From an uncultured Lachnospiraceae bacterium (GTDB lineage: Bacteria > Bacillota > Clostridia > Lachnospirales > Lachnospiraceae): DNA of 55,326 bases. The position numbers and the translations under genes were made by a program. Shown in pieces: positions 35,136 to 43,339 of this stretch. The stretch is taken from the NCBI GenBank assembly GCA_948794795.1, contig CAQGLR010000024.1, positions 1-55,326 on the forward strand, given 5' to 3'. Within the stretch, counting starts at the first letter, position 1. Each line of letters begins with the position of its first letter. The notes below the pieces were generated by a model, which ran no database searches, was not told where the DNA came from, and saw only the letters and a program-made list of their open reading frames with translations.

Positions 35136-36014
35136 CTAATATTTTCTGATACGGCTTATTTCTTCATAAAACTGTTTATAGTTACTATATCTGTTCTGGG
35201 AAATCTTTCCCTCTTCAACTGCCTTTTTAACAGCGCAGCCTGGCTCATTAATGTGTACACATCCCTGGAACCTGCATTCCCCAAGGTAGTCCTGGAATTC
35301 AGGATAATAATCTTTAATTTCTTCCTTTTCAGCTGATGGAAGCCTTAATGATGTAAAACCTGGTGTATCCATAACATATATACCATCCCCAAGGCTGAAA
35401 AGTTCTGAATGCCTGGTGGTATGTTTTCCTCTTTTTATTTTGTTGCTAATATCCCCAGTTTCCATATTTGCTTCTGGGAACAGCCTGTTTATTACAGAAG
35501 ATTTCCCAACACCAGACGGGCCTGCAAGGACTGTTGTCCTGCCTTTAAGGCTTTCTCTAAGTTCTTCAATTCCTGCGCCTGTAACTGTACTTGTAATATA
35601 AATCTTACAGCCACTGTCTTTATAGTTATCTGTAAGCTGCAAAAGCTCTTCCCCGCAGACATCATCCGATTTATTAAAACATATGCCTACAGTAATCCCC
35701 TGCATACCCATCATTAACAGAAACCTGTCAAGAAGGTTAAGGTCAGGTTTTGGATATGATGCTGCAAATATAATTATTGCCTGGTCTGCATTAGCAACTG
35801 CCGGCCTTATAAGGCAGTTCTTTCTTGGAAGTATATCTGTTATATTCCCTGACATATTTTCTATATCCAGTATTTCAATGTTTACATTATCCCCGACAAG
35901 GGGTTTTATATTATTGTTCCTGAATATTCCCTTTGCTTTACATTCAAAAACTCCAATGCCATCAGTATGCACATAGTAAAAACCTGCTATACCACGTATT
36001 ATTTTACTTTCCAT
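35136..36014 (-). CDS. rsgA: Ribosome small-subunit-dependent GTPase RsgA
   Basis: RsgA checks the maturing 30S subunit and hydrolyses GTP on it. The 292-residue protein has an N-terminal OB fold and a circularly permuted GTPase with FNKSD (G4) before GPSGVGKSSVINRL (G1, about 165) and DTPGFTS (G3). The C-terminal zinc site is C-x-F-x-GC-x-H-x5-GC (in CRFQGCVHINEPGCAV). Its start overlaps the kinase gene stop by one base (TAATG), indicating translational coupling. Confidence 0.96.
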   Translation of the reverse strand: MESKIIRGIAGFYYVHTDGIGVFECKAKGIFRNNNIKPLVGDNVNIEILDIENMSGNITDILPRKNCLIRPAVANADQAIIIFAASYPKPDLNLLDRFLLMMGMQGITVGICFNKSDDVCGEELLQLTDNYKDSGCKIYITSTVTGAGIEELRESLKGRTTVLAGPSGVGKSSVINRLFPEANMETGDISNKIKRGKHTTRHSELFSLGDGIYVMDTPGFTSLRLPSAEKEEIKDYYPEFQDYLGECRFQGCVHINEPGCAVKKAVEEGKISQNRYSNYKQFYEEISRIRKY

Positions 36015-38101
36015 TACTCCCTGGTCCTTTTAAATTCTACATTATATGAGTTACCAGTTGCTTCGTCATCCCTGTACAGGGTTACAGTCCCATTATTTTC
36101 GCTCCATCCTTCTATCTCAAACTTCTTAGGAAAATCATCATAACCTAATACACCATCCCAGACTGTTTTCTTATCCCCGTCCTGCATAAGTACAAGTGTA
36201 ATCTTGCCACTGTCTTCTGGAAAATCAAAAGGATTGCCACTTATAGTTACACTTCCTATATAAACATATGAAACATCCTCTGTAGGTTCAGGTGTAGGAG
36301 GTGCTTCTGTCTCGACAGGGTCTTCTTTTGGCCCAAGGCTTACAGCATAATCAATTACAGTACCTACTTCCACTTCTGTATCCCTTGCGACTGACTGGTT
36401 TACTACTACGCCGTTTTCGTATTTATCAGAATACATATAATTTACTTTATTGCCTTTAAGACCTCTTTCTGCAAGTCTTTCAAGTGCAACCTGTTCTGTC
36501 TTGCCGACAATATTTGGCACTTTAGCCATCTTATTTTCTGGTCCTTTACTTACCAGTACATTAACAGCTGAACCCTTGCCCACAGCTGAACCAACAACAG
36601 GGTCAGTGCCACATACCTTTCCAGCTTCTACACTGTCACTATATACTTCCGTTTTTCCTGAAACTGCCAGGCCAAGACTTTCAAGTTCAGTCATTGCAGA
36701 TTCAACTGTATAATTTACCAGGTTTGGAATAGTTATATTAGTTTTCCCCTGGCTGTAATAAATAGTTATTATTGTATATTCTTCTACCTGTTCTCCTGCC
36801 TTTGGTTTCTGGTCTATAACTTTATTAGCATCTTCATCTGATTCAACAGGCTCCAGTTTCCACTTAAGGTTTACATCATCAAGCATTGTTTCTGCCTCTT
36901 CAAGGGAATGTCCTGTAATATCAGGCACATCTGCCATAGTAGCAGATACCCCGCTTGTAGGAAGTGCTTCCCCTGTAGCTGTTGGCGCAGGTGTTGTATC
37001 TGCTTTATCTTTATTTTTACCTCCTCCCCACCATCCACTTACTTTTCCAACAATAAGAAGTATTACTACAATTATAATTATAGCAACTGCAACGCTGCAT
37101 ACTTTAAGTATCCTTTCAAGTTTTGGGTCTATAGCATCTTCATCAAGTTTTTCTTCTTCCCTTACAGCCTCAGGAACTACTCTTCCTGCTTCTTTTTTAA
37201 TATCACCTAATTCTGCATCTGAAATCATTATAGTAGGCGAAGAATCTACATTATCTGCCATAGATATGACATAGCTGCCATCTGGTTCTGTAAGCGAACG
37301 TTTCAGGTCTGATATAAGTGCCGCTGCTGACATATAACGCATATCTGGCTTTTTCTGCATACATTTCTGTACTATCTTAGAAAGGCTGCGTGGTATATCC
37401 TGTCCCATTGTATCAAGTGAAGGCGCATCCTCCTGTATATGTGCAAGCGCAACTGTAACTGTACTTTCCCCCTCAAATGGCACTTTGCCTGAAAGCATTT
37501 CATACATAGTTACGCCAAGTGAATAAATATCACTTTTCTCATCACTATAACCGCCTCTTGCCTGTTCAGGGCTGATATAGTGTACTGAGCCCATTGCATT
37601 AGATGTAATTGTATTTGAGGTTGCTGCTTTGGCAATTCCAAAATCTGTAACTTTTACCTTTCCTTCTTTGGAAATAATAATATTCTGTGGTTTTATATCA
37701 CGGTGTATAATATGGTTGTCATGTGCTGCTTCCATTCCCTGTGCAATCTGTATACCTATGCCAACTGCTTCTTTTACATCAAGTTTGCCCTTTTTCTCAA
37801 TAAATTTCTTAAGGGTAATACCTTCAACCAGTTCCATAACAATATAATACAGGCCGTTATCATCACCTACGTCATATACATTTACAATATTAGGATGTGA
37901 CAGTCCAGCAACAGACTGTGCTTCTCCTCTGAACTTAGTTACAAATTTAGCATCATTACTATATTCCTGTTTCAGAATCTTTATTGCAACATACCTGTTT
38001 AAACGGTGGCATTTGGCTTTATAGACATCTGCCATGCCGCCGGAACCGACTTTATCGATAATTTCATACCTTTCACTTATCATCATTCCCGGACTAATCA
38101 T
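36014..38101 (-). CDS. prkC: PASTA-domain Ser/Thr protein kinase
   Basis: PrkC is a membrane kinase that senses wall fragments and regulates growth and germination. The 695-residue protein has an N-terminal kinase domain (about 6-270) with GSGGMADVYKA, VAIKILK, HRDIKPQNIII and DFGIAKA. A membrane segment lies at about 333-354. At least three PASTA domains follow (PDITGHSLEEAETML, PNLVNYTVESAMTEL, PNIVGKTEQVALERL), then a Thr/Glu-Pro linker and a C-terminal domain. The ATG at codon 5 of the longest frame is chosen, since GGAGG lies ahead. The partner phosphatase gene is directly upstream. Confidence 0.95.
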   Translation of the reverse strand: MISPGMMISERYEIIDKVGSGGMADVYKAKCHRLNRYVAIKILKQEYSNDAKFVTKFRGEAQSVAGLSHPNIVNVYDVGDDNGLYYIVMELVEGITLKKFIEKKGKLDVKEAVGIGIQIAQGMEAAHDNHIIHRDIKPQNIIISKEGKVKVTDFGIAKAATSNTITSNAMGSVHYISPEQARGGYSDEKSDIYSLGVTMYEMLSGKVPFEGESTVTVALAHIQEDAPSLDTMGQDIPRSLSKIVQKCMQKKPDMRYMSAAALISDLKRSLTEPDGSYVISMADNVDSSPTIMISDAELGDIKKEAGRVVPEAVREEEKLDEDAIDPKLERILKVCSVAVAIIIIVVILLIVGKVSGWWGGGKNKDKADTTPAPTATGEALPTSGVSATMADVPDITGHSLEEAETMLDDVNLKWKLEPVESDEDANKVIDQKPKAGEQVEEYTIITIYYSQGKTNITIPNLVNYTVESAMTELESLGLAVSGKTEVYSDSVEAGKVCGTDPVVGSAVGKGSAVNVLVSKGPENKMAKVPNIVGKTEQVALERLAERGLKGNKVNYMYSDKYENGVVVNQSVARDTEVEVGTVIDYAVSLGPKEDPVETEAPPTPEPTEDVSYVYIGSVTISGNPFDFPEDSGKITLVLMQDGDKKTVWDGVLGYDDFPKKFEIEGWSENNGTVTLYRDDEATGNSYNVEFKRTRE

Positions 38102-38189
38102 TCTATCCTCCATTCCGCCACTTATGGCTTTTTTCCTGAATTAATCCTATGCCAGGCACTGTCCTGGCTTATAAAGCAGAACTTAAATT

Positions 38190-38912
38190 TCAGACTACTT
38201 CTGCCAGAATCACTGTAATATTATCATAGCCACCGTTTTCATTGGCCTTAGCTACAAGCACCTCAACTGCTTTTTCAATAGAACTGCTGTGTTTTACAAT
38301 ATATTCAATATCATCATCCTCAATCATGTTTGTAAGTCCGTCTGTACACATAAGTACAATATCTGATGTTTCTACTGATATTTCAAAATAATCCGCACGT
38401 ACCCGGTCATCAATGCCTAATGCCCTTGTTATAATATTTTTCTGTGGATGTATTCTTGCTTCCCTCTCTGTTATATTTCCATTCTTAACCATCTCTTCAA
38501 CAAGTGAATGGTCACTTGTAATCTGTTTTATCCCGTTATTTATAAGATATAAGCGTGAATCCCCAATATTGGCTACATATAATGTCCTGTCCTGCAATGT
38601 ACATGCAACCACTGTTGTACCCATGCCTTCATACTGTGAATTTTCTTTGGCTTCTTTATATACAGCCATGTTAGCGGCCATAACTGCCTCATTAAATATT
38701 GTTACAGGAGTACTATGCCTGCTTGATGCTATTGAATGTACTATACTTTCTACACAAAGCTTTGAAGCATGGTCTCCTGCTTTATGTCCTCCCATGCCAT
38801 CCGCAACAATAAACAGGTTATGGAAACTACCAACGGGATTATCACAGCAGTAAAAGTAATCCTGGTTCATCTGGCGTTTCCTGCCAACATCAGTTTTCGC
38901 GTATGTTTTCAT
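38190..38912 (-). CDS. prpC: PP2C-type Ser/Thr phosphatase
   Basis: PrpC removes phosphate from proteins modified by PrkC. The 240-residue protein has the PP2C metal-site motifs GRKRQMNQDYF, VADGMGGHKAGDHAS, ANIGDSRLYLI, TDGLTN and GGYDNITVIL. Its start lies 23 bp inside the rlmN 3' end, and GGAGGGG just before the ATG lies within rlmN, so coupling is likely. The kinase gene follows after 88 bp. Confidence 0.95.
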   Translation of the reverse strand: MKTYAKTDVGRKRQMNQDYFYCCDNPVGSFHNLFIVADGMGGHKAGDHASKLCVESIVHSIASSRHSTPVTIFNEAVMAANMAVYKEAKENSQYEGMGTTVVACTLQDRTLYVANIGDSRLYLINNGIKQITSDHSLVEEMVKNGNITEREARIHPQKNIITRALGIDDRVRADYFEISVETSDIVLMCTDGLTNMIEDDDIEYIVKHSSSIEKAVEVLVAKANENGGYDNITVILAEVV

Positions 38913-39963
38913 GTAGTTCCCCTCCTTTGTTCTTATTCCTTAACTGGCCGCAGGCAGCATCTATGTCACTGCCCATTTCTCTTCTAATAGTAACATTTAT
39001 CCGGTTTTTTTCAAGTATTAATTTAAAGCGCTGTATCCCTGTAGTTCCTGGACGGTTTCCTGCCCTTCCTTTTACAGGGTTAAGTGGTATAAGGTTCACA
39101 TGGCAGTTTATTCCATGCAGGAGTTTTGCAAGTTTTTCTGCATGTGCTGGCTGGTCATTGGTTCCTTCTATAAGGCTGTATTCAAATGTTATCCTGCGTC
39201 CGGTCTTTTCTATATAATGCCTGCATGTTTCTATTATTTCATCAATGGAATATCTTTCCGCTACAGGCATTATCTGTTTTCTTATACCATCATCTGGTGC
39301 ATGCAATGATATTGCCAGTGTTATTGCCAGGTGCTCCTCCTCAAGCTCTCTAATTTTTTCTACAATGCCACATGTAGAAAGTGTAATATTTCTCTGGCTT
39401 ATATTTAAACCATTCCCATCTGAAAGCATCTTTATAAATTTTATAACGTTATCATAGTTATCTAGCGGTTCACCTATTCCCATAAGTATTACATTAGAAA
39501 CACGTTCTCCTGTAAGCCGTTGTATTTCATATACCTGTCCAAGCATTTCAGATGGTGCAAGGTTCCTTATAAGCCCTCCCACTGTTGATGCACAAAACCT
39601 GCATCCCATACGGCATCCCGCCTGTGTAGATATACACACACTGTTGCCATGTTTATATTTCATTAGTACACTTTCAACTGTATTACCATCATAAAGCTGC
39701 ATCAGGAATTTGCATGTTCCATCAGCAGAAACCTGTTTCTTTATTACATTTGTACTTGTAATTGTACAGCTTTTTTTAAGCTTTTCCCTTAATTCTTTTG
39801 GAATGTTTGCCATATCATCAAAAGATGGCACAAGTTTCTTATGTATCCATCCATAGACCTGCTTTGCCCTGAACCCTTTTTCACCTGTACTTTCAATAAA
39901 TTCTTTTAATTCATCAAAATCCAGGCTTTTTATGTCTTTTTTTTCTATTTGTTTTTCTGCCAA
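38890..39963 (-). CDS. rlmN: Dual-specificity RNA methyltransferase RlmN
   Basis: RlmN uses radical SAM chemistry to methylate A2503 of 23S rRNA and A37 of some tRNAs. The 357-residue protein has the N-terminal helical domain (DFDELKEFIE), the cluster motif CRMGCRFCAS, GIGEPLDNYDNV and SLHAPDDGIRKQIMPV. The catalytic cysteine near the C-terminus is in IDAACGQLR. The start is TTG at 39961-39963 with a weak GGATGGTG site; no earlier ATG or other start fits. It overlaps prpC by 23 bp. Confidence 0.96.
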   Translation of the reverse strand: MAEKQIEKKDIKSLDFDELKEFIESTGEKGFRAKQVYGWIHKKLVPSFDDMANIPKELREKLKKSCTITSTNVIKKQVSADGTCKFLMQLYDGNTVESVLMKYKHGNSVCISTQAGCRMGCRFCASTVGGLIRNLAPSEMLGQVYEIQRLTGERVSNVILMGIGEPLDNYDNVIKFIKMLSDGNGLNISQRNITLSTCGIVEKIRELEEEHLAITLAISLHAPDDGIRKQIMPVAERYSIDEIIETCRHYIEKTGRRITFEYSLIEGTNDQPAHAEKLAKLLHGINCHVNLIPLNPVKGRAGNRPGTTGIQRFKLILEKNRINVTIRREMGSDIDAACGQLRNKNKGGELHENIREN

Positions 39964-39998
39964 TGTATCACCATCCTGTTTTTTAGATTAATACATAA

Positions 39999-41381
39999 TT
40001 AACCTCTTTTAATAAATGAAGCTACAAAGAAACCATCTGTCCCATCTTTTGATGGAAGCACCTGTATATACCCGTCCCCGCCTGTCTTTCCTCTAAGGCA
40101 CTCTGGAAGCACTTCTTCTATAGATTCATTTATAAATGGCAGCCTTTCAGTTATCCACTTTAAGTTTTCCAGGTTTTCTTCCTGTGTAACAGTACATGTG
40201 CTATATATAAGCCTTCCACCAGGTTTTACATACCTGCCTGCTATTTCCAGTATATCCCTTTGTAAAGCGGCAAGTTCTTCTATATCACCAGGCTTTGTTT
40301 TATATTTTATATCACATTTTTTGCCTGTTACCCCAAGCCCTGAACACGGAAGGTCTGCAATAATTATATCGGCTTTTTCCTTCCATTCCTCCTTGTATAA
40401 AAGTGCATCATTTTCATATACACATATATTTCCAAAACCAGTACGCTTTACATTTTCACGTATAAGTTCTGTTTTGCTTTTAGAAATATCACAAGATATA
40501 ACTTTTCCTGTACCATTTAAAATATCTGCCGCATGCATAGTCTTGCCTCCAGGTGCAGCACATATATCAATAATTGTATTATTTTCTTTAATCCGTGAAA
40601 CTGCTGCCACAAGCATTGAGCTTTCATCCTGCACCTGCACAAGCCCGTCCCTGAATACACCCAGTGATGCCAGGCTGTCATATCCACTTATTTTTAATGC
40701 ATACGGGAAGAAACTCCCTTCCTGTACACTAACTCCGTCCCTTTTAAGCAGTCCTGTTATTCCAGATACATCTGCCTTAGAAATATTACACCTTACTGTT
40801 GTATGTTTCTGCCCGCTTAAATACGCATTAAGGACAGCTTCTGTTGTTTCCTCCCCATATACAGCACAATACTTTTCCACTATCCATTCTGGCATGGAAT
40901 ATTTTACAGAAGCATAACGTATAAAACCATCTTTATATTGTGGATATTGTATAGTATCTTTTCCACGCATAATACTTCTGGTTACACCGTTTACAAAACC
41001 ACGTAGGCCAGTAAAGCCACGTATTACAGCAAGATTTACAGCTTCATTGCATGCAGCACTTTCTGGCACCTGGTCCATGTAAAATATCTGGTAAACTGCC
41101 ATACGTATAATATTTCTTATAACTGGCTTCATTTTATGGACTTTTACATTTGAAAAGCAGTTAATTATATAGTCAAGTGTAACTGCCCTTTCAACTGTCC
41201 CGTCACAAAGCCTTGAAATAAAAGCCCTGTCTCTTTTATCTGGAATAACACCACTGTCTAAAACTGCATGCAGTGCTTTATCTGAATATTGCCCTTTTTC
41301 CATTACATTTATAATAATATCAAGGGCATATGCACGTATATTTGGCTTTTTATCTTTTGCATAATTACTTTCTTTCTTCAA
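39999..41381 (-). CDS. rsmB: 16S rRNA (cytosine-967-C5) methyltransferase
   Basis: RsmB methylates C967 of 16S rRNA. The 460-residue protein has an N-terminal NusB-like domain (about 15-140) and a SAM domain with IDICAAPGGKTMHAADI, ADLPCSGLGVTGKK (cysteine of the PC motif) and IYSTCTVTQEENL (second catalytic cysteine). The TTG at codon 7 of the longest frame is preferred, since AAGGGAG lies 6 bases ahead of it. It overlaps the fmt end by 17 bp. Either start begins with TTG. Confidence 0.94.
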   Translation of the reverse strand: MKKESNYAKDKKPNIRAYALDIIINVMEKGQYSDKALHAVLDSGVIPDKRDRAFISRLCDGTVERAVTLDYIINCFSNVKVHKMKPVIRNIIRMAVYQIFYMDQVPESAACNEAVNLAVIRGFTGLRGFVNGVTRSIMRGKDTIQYPQYKDGFIRYASVKYSMPEWIVEKYCAVYGEETTEAVLNAYLSGQKHTTVRCNISKADVSGITGLLKRDGVSVQEGSFFPYALKISGYDSLASLGVFRDGLVQVQDESSMLVAAVSRIKENNTIIDICAAPGGKTMHAADILNGTGKVISCDISKSKTELIRENVKRTGFGNICVYENDALLYKEEWKEKADIIIADLPCSGLGVTGKKCDIKYKTKPGDIEELAALQRDILEIAGRYVKPGGRLIYSTCTVTQEENLENLKWITERLPFINESIEEVLPECLRGKTGGDGYIQVLPSKDGTDGFFVASFIKRG

Positions 41382-42312
41382 ACTGCTCTCCCTTTTCAAC
41401 TTTATATCCTCTTAAGAAAGCTTCTGTTTCCATTCTCTTTTTGCCTTCTGGCTGCAATGAAACAATAACAAGGTACCCGTCACCAGTTTTTACAGCTATC
41501 TCACCATTTTCTGTACTGGTTATTGTACCTGGCTTTACAGAAGCATCCTTTTCCCCTTCTGGCATTACATATGCATCCCATATTTTAACCATCTTGCCAT
41601 GCAGATACGTAAAAGTGCCTGGCCATGGGTTTAACCCCCTTACCAGCCTTTCAATTTCTGTTGCTGGTGTATTAAAATCAATACACCCCATATCTTTGTT
41701 TAACATCTTTGCATAAGTATGTGCCTCATTATCCTGTTTTACAGGGTTTAACCTGCCTTCTTCTGCCATATCAAGGACTTCAAGTACCATAGGGCCTCCT
41801 AGAAGTGCAAGCTTTTCAAAAAGGCTTCCGCCTGTTTCTTTTTCATCTAATGGGCACTTCTTTACAAGAAGTATATCGCCTGTATCAATTCCTTCATCCA
41901 TCTGCTGTATTGTAACACCACTTTCTGCATCCCCGTTTATTACAGCCCACTGTATTGGTGCAGCACCTCTTAGTTTCGGAAGAAGTGATGCATGTACATT
42001 GATACAGCCATATTTTGGAAGATTTAGTATCTCTGCTGTCAGTATTTGTCCAAATGCAACTACTACAATAACGTCTGGATTTATTTCTTTTAATTGTCTT
42101 ATTACTTCTGGTTCTTTTACCTTGGCTGGCTGGTAAACTTCTATGCCTGCTTTCTGTGCTGCCTCTTTTACAGGGGTTATGGCAGGCTTTTTACTTCTCC
42201 CTTTTGGTTTGTCAGGCTGTGTAAATACAGCTGCCACCTCATGTCTGCTGTTTATAAGGCAGTTTAATGTATTAACTGCAAAATCAGGTGTACCCATAAA
42301 TACTATTCTCAA
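41365..42312 (-). CDS. fmt: Methionyl-tRNA formyltransferase
   Basis: Fmt formylates initiator Met-tRNA with 10-formyl-THF. The 315-residue protein shows the substrate-site motif NVHASLLPKLRGAAPIQWAV (Asn, His), QMDEGIDTGDIL (catalytic Asp) and the C-terminal OB-like domain (RGLNPWPGTFTYL). It starts with TTG at 42310-42312 with a perfect GGAGG six bases ahead. That GGAGG is only 9 bp from the border of a type A palindromic element, so the leader upstream is element DNA. def lies upstream beyond the element, the usual partner. Confidence 0.96.
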   Translation of the reverse strand: MRIVFMGTPDFAVNTLNCLINSRHEVAAVFTQPDKPKGRSKKPAITPVKEAAQKAGIEVYQPAKVKEPEVIRQLKEINPDVIVVVAFGQILTAEILNLPKYGCINVHASLLPKLRGAAPIQWAVINGDAESGVTIQQMDEGIDTGDILLVKKCPLDEKETGGSLFEKLALLGGPMVLEVLDMAEEGRLNPVKQDNEAHTYAKMLNKDMGCIDFNTPATEIERLVRGLNPWPGTFTYLHGKMVKIWDAYVMPEGEKDASVKPGTITSTENGEIAVKTGDGYLVIVSLQPEGKKRMETEAFLRGYKVEKGEQFEERK

Positions 42313-42332
42313 AATATGCCTCCTTCCTTAAA

Positions 42333-42685
42333 ACGTGTTTGAAAATTAGATGTTTTACAAATTATGTGGCTCTGGCAATTCCAAAGTTTTACCAACAGCA
42401 GCACGTTTTCACTTGGATGGATACGCAGTGGTGCATAAAGCCTTAAAAGACAAGGCTTAAGCACCAGCGTATCCATAACAGCTGCTTTTTGGTAAAACAT
42501 TTGGAATTTGCCAGAGTAATATACTCTTTGTGTAATTTTAATATTAAAACCCTTATAAGCTTTCTATATAAGTATTAAATACAGGGCTTAAGCACCAACG
42601 TATCCATAACAGCTGTTTTTGGGCAGAATATTTGGAATTTGCCAGAGTAATATACTCTTTGTATAAATTTAATTTTCAAACACGT
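42333..42685. mobile_element. Type A palindromic element with a duplicated right half
   Basis: ACGTGTTTGAAAATTA (42333-42348) and TAATTTTCAAACACGT (42670-42685) are a perfect 16-bp inverted repeat. The first full core (42422-42471) reads TACGCAGTGGTGCATAAAGC ... GCTTAAGCACCAGCGTA, with the left bulge ACGTTTTCACTTGG. A second, partial right arm (from about 42588) repeats GCTTAAGCACCAACGTATCC and continues to the end. The 30-base join is unrelated. It lies between def and fmt, splitting their shared operon or forming their intergenic leader. Confidence 0.75.
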
Positions 42686-42833
42686 ATAACACATATAAGT
42701 CCTTTATTTATCTGATATTCCATTTTAACAGTTTTTAAATTTTAATTTCTGTTGGGATAGAATACTGTGTTTGATGGACTAAATTGCACTGTGTAATTGC
42801 TTATAAATGTACATGTATGATTAGGCAAAATTA

Positions 42834-43319
42834 TTATTTATTTTCATCTATGGAAGATGCGTCTACTAAGTCACCTTCAACTTTTGAAACATATAATATG
42901 CCTGAAAGATGGTCTATCTCATGTTGTAGTGCACGTGCTAGCAGTTCTTCGCCTTCCACAATTATTTCTTTCATATGTTCGTTGTATGCCTTTACTTTTA
43001 CATAATTAGCCCTTGTAACAATGCCTGACTTTCCTGGCACGCTAAGGCAGGCTTCCTGGCCTGTCTGTTCACCTGAACGTTCAATTATCTCAGGATTTAT
43101 AAGTACCAGAGGGCTGTTTCCTTCTTCTGATACATCTATTACCACTATTTGTTTAAGTACGCCCACCTGTGGTGCTGCAAGCCCTACCCCGTTTGCCTCA
43201 TACATTGTATCAAGCATGTCACCAATAAGTAAAGCTGTACGTGGTGTTATAAGCTTAACCGGCTTTGTATTATGTCCAAGTATTTCATCACCTATTGTCC
43301 TTATTTTCCTAATAGCCAT
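42834..43319 (-). CDS. def: Peptide deformylase
   Basis: Def removes the formyl group from new proteins, using a metal (usually Fe2+). The 161-residue enzyme has all three motifs: GVGLAAPQVG (about 46-55), EACLSVPG (Cys ligand, with Ala where most have Gly) and QHEIDHLSG (HExxH). Such an Ala variant does not touch the ligands. GAGGGTT precedes the ATG, and priA ends 20 bp upstream. Confidence 0.96.
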   Translation of the reverse strand: MAIRKIRTIGDEILGHNTKPVKLITPRTALLIGDMLDTMYEANGVGLAAPQVGVLKQIVVIDVSEEGNSPLVLINPEIIERSGEQTGQEACLSVPGKSGIVTRANYVKVKAYNEHMKEIIVEGEELLARALQHEIDHLSGILYVSKVEGDLVDASSIDENK

Positions 43320-43339
43320 ATTAACCCTCTTTTCTTTTA

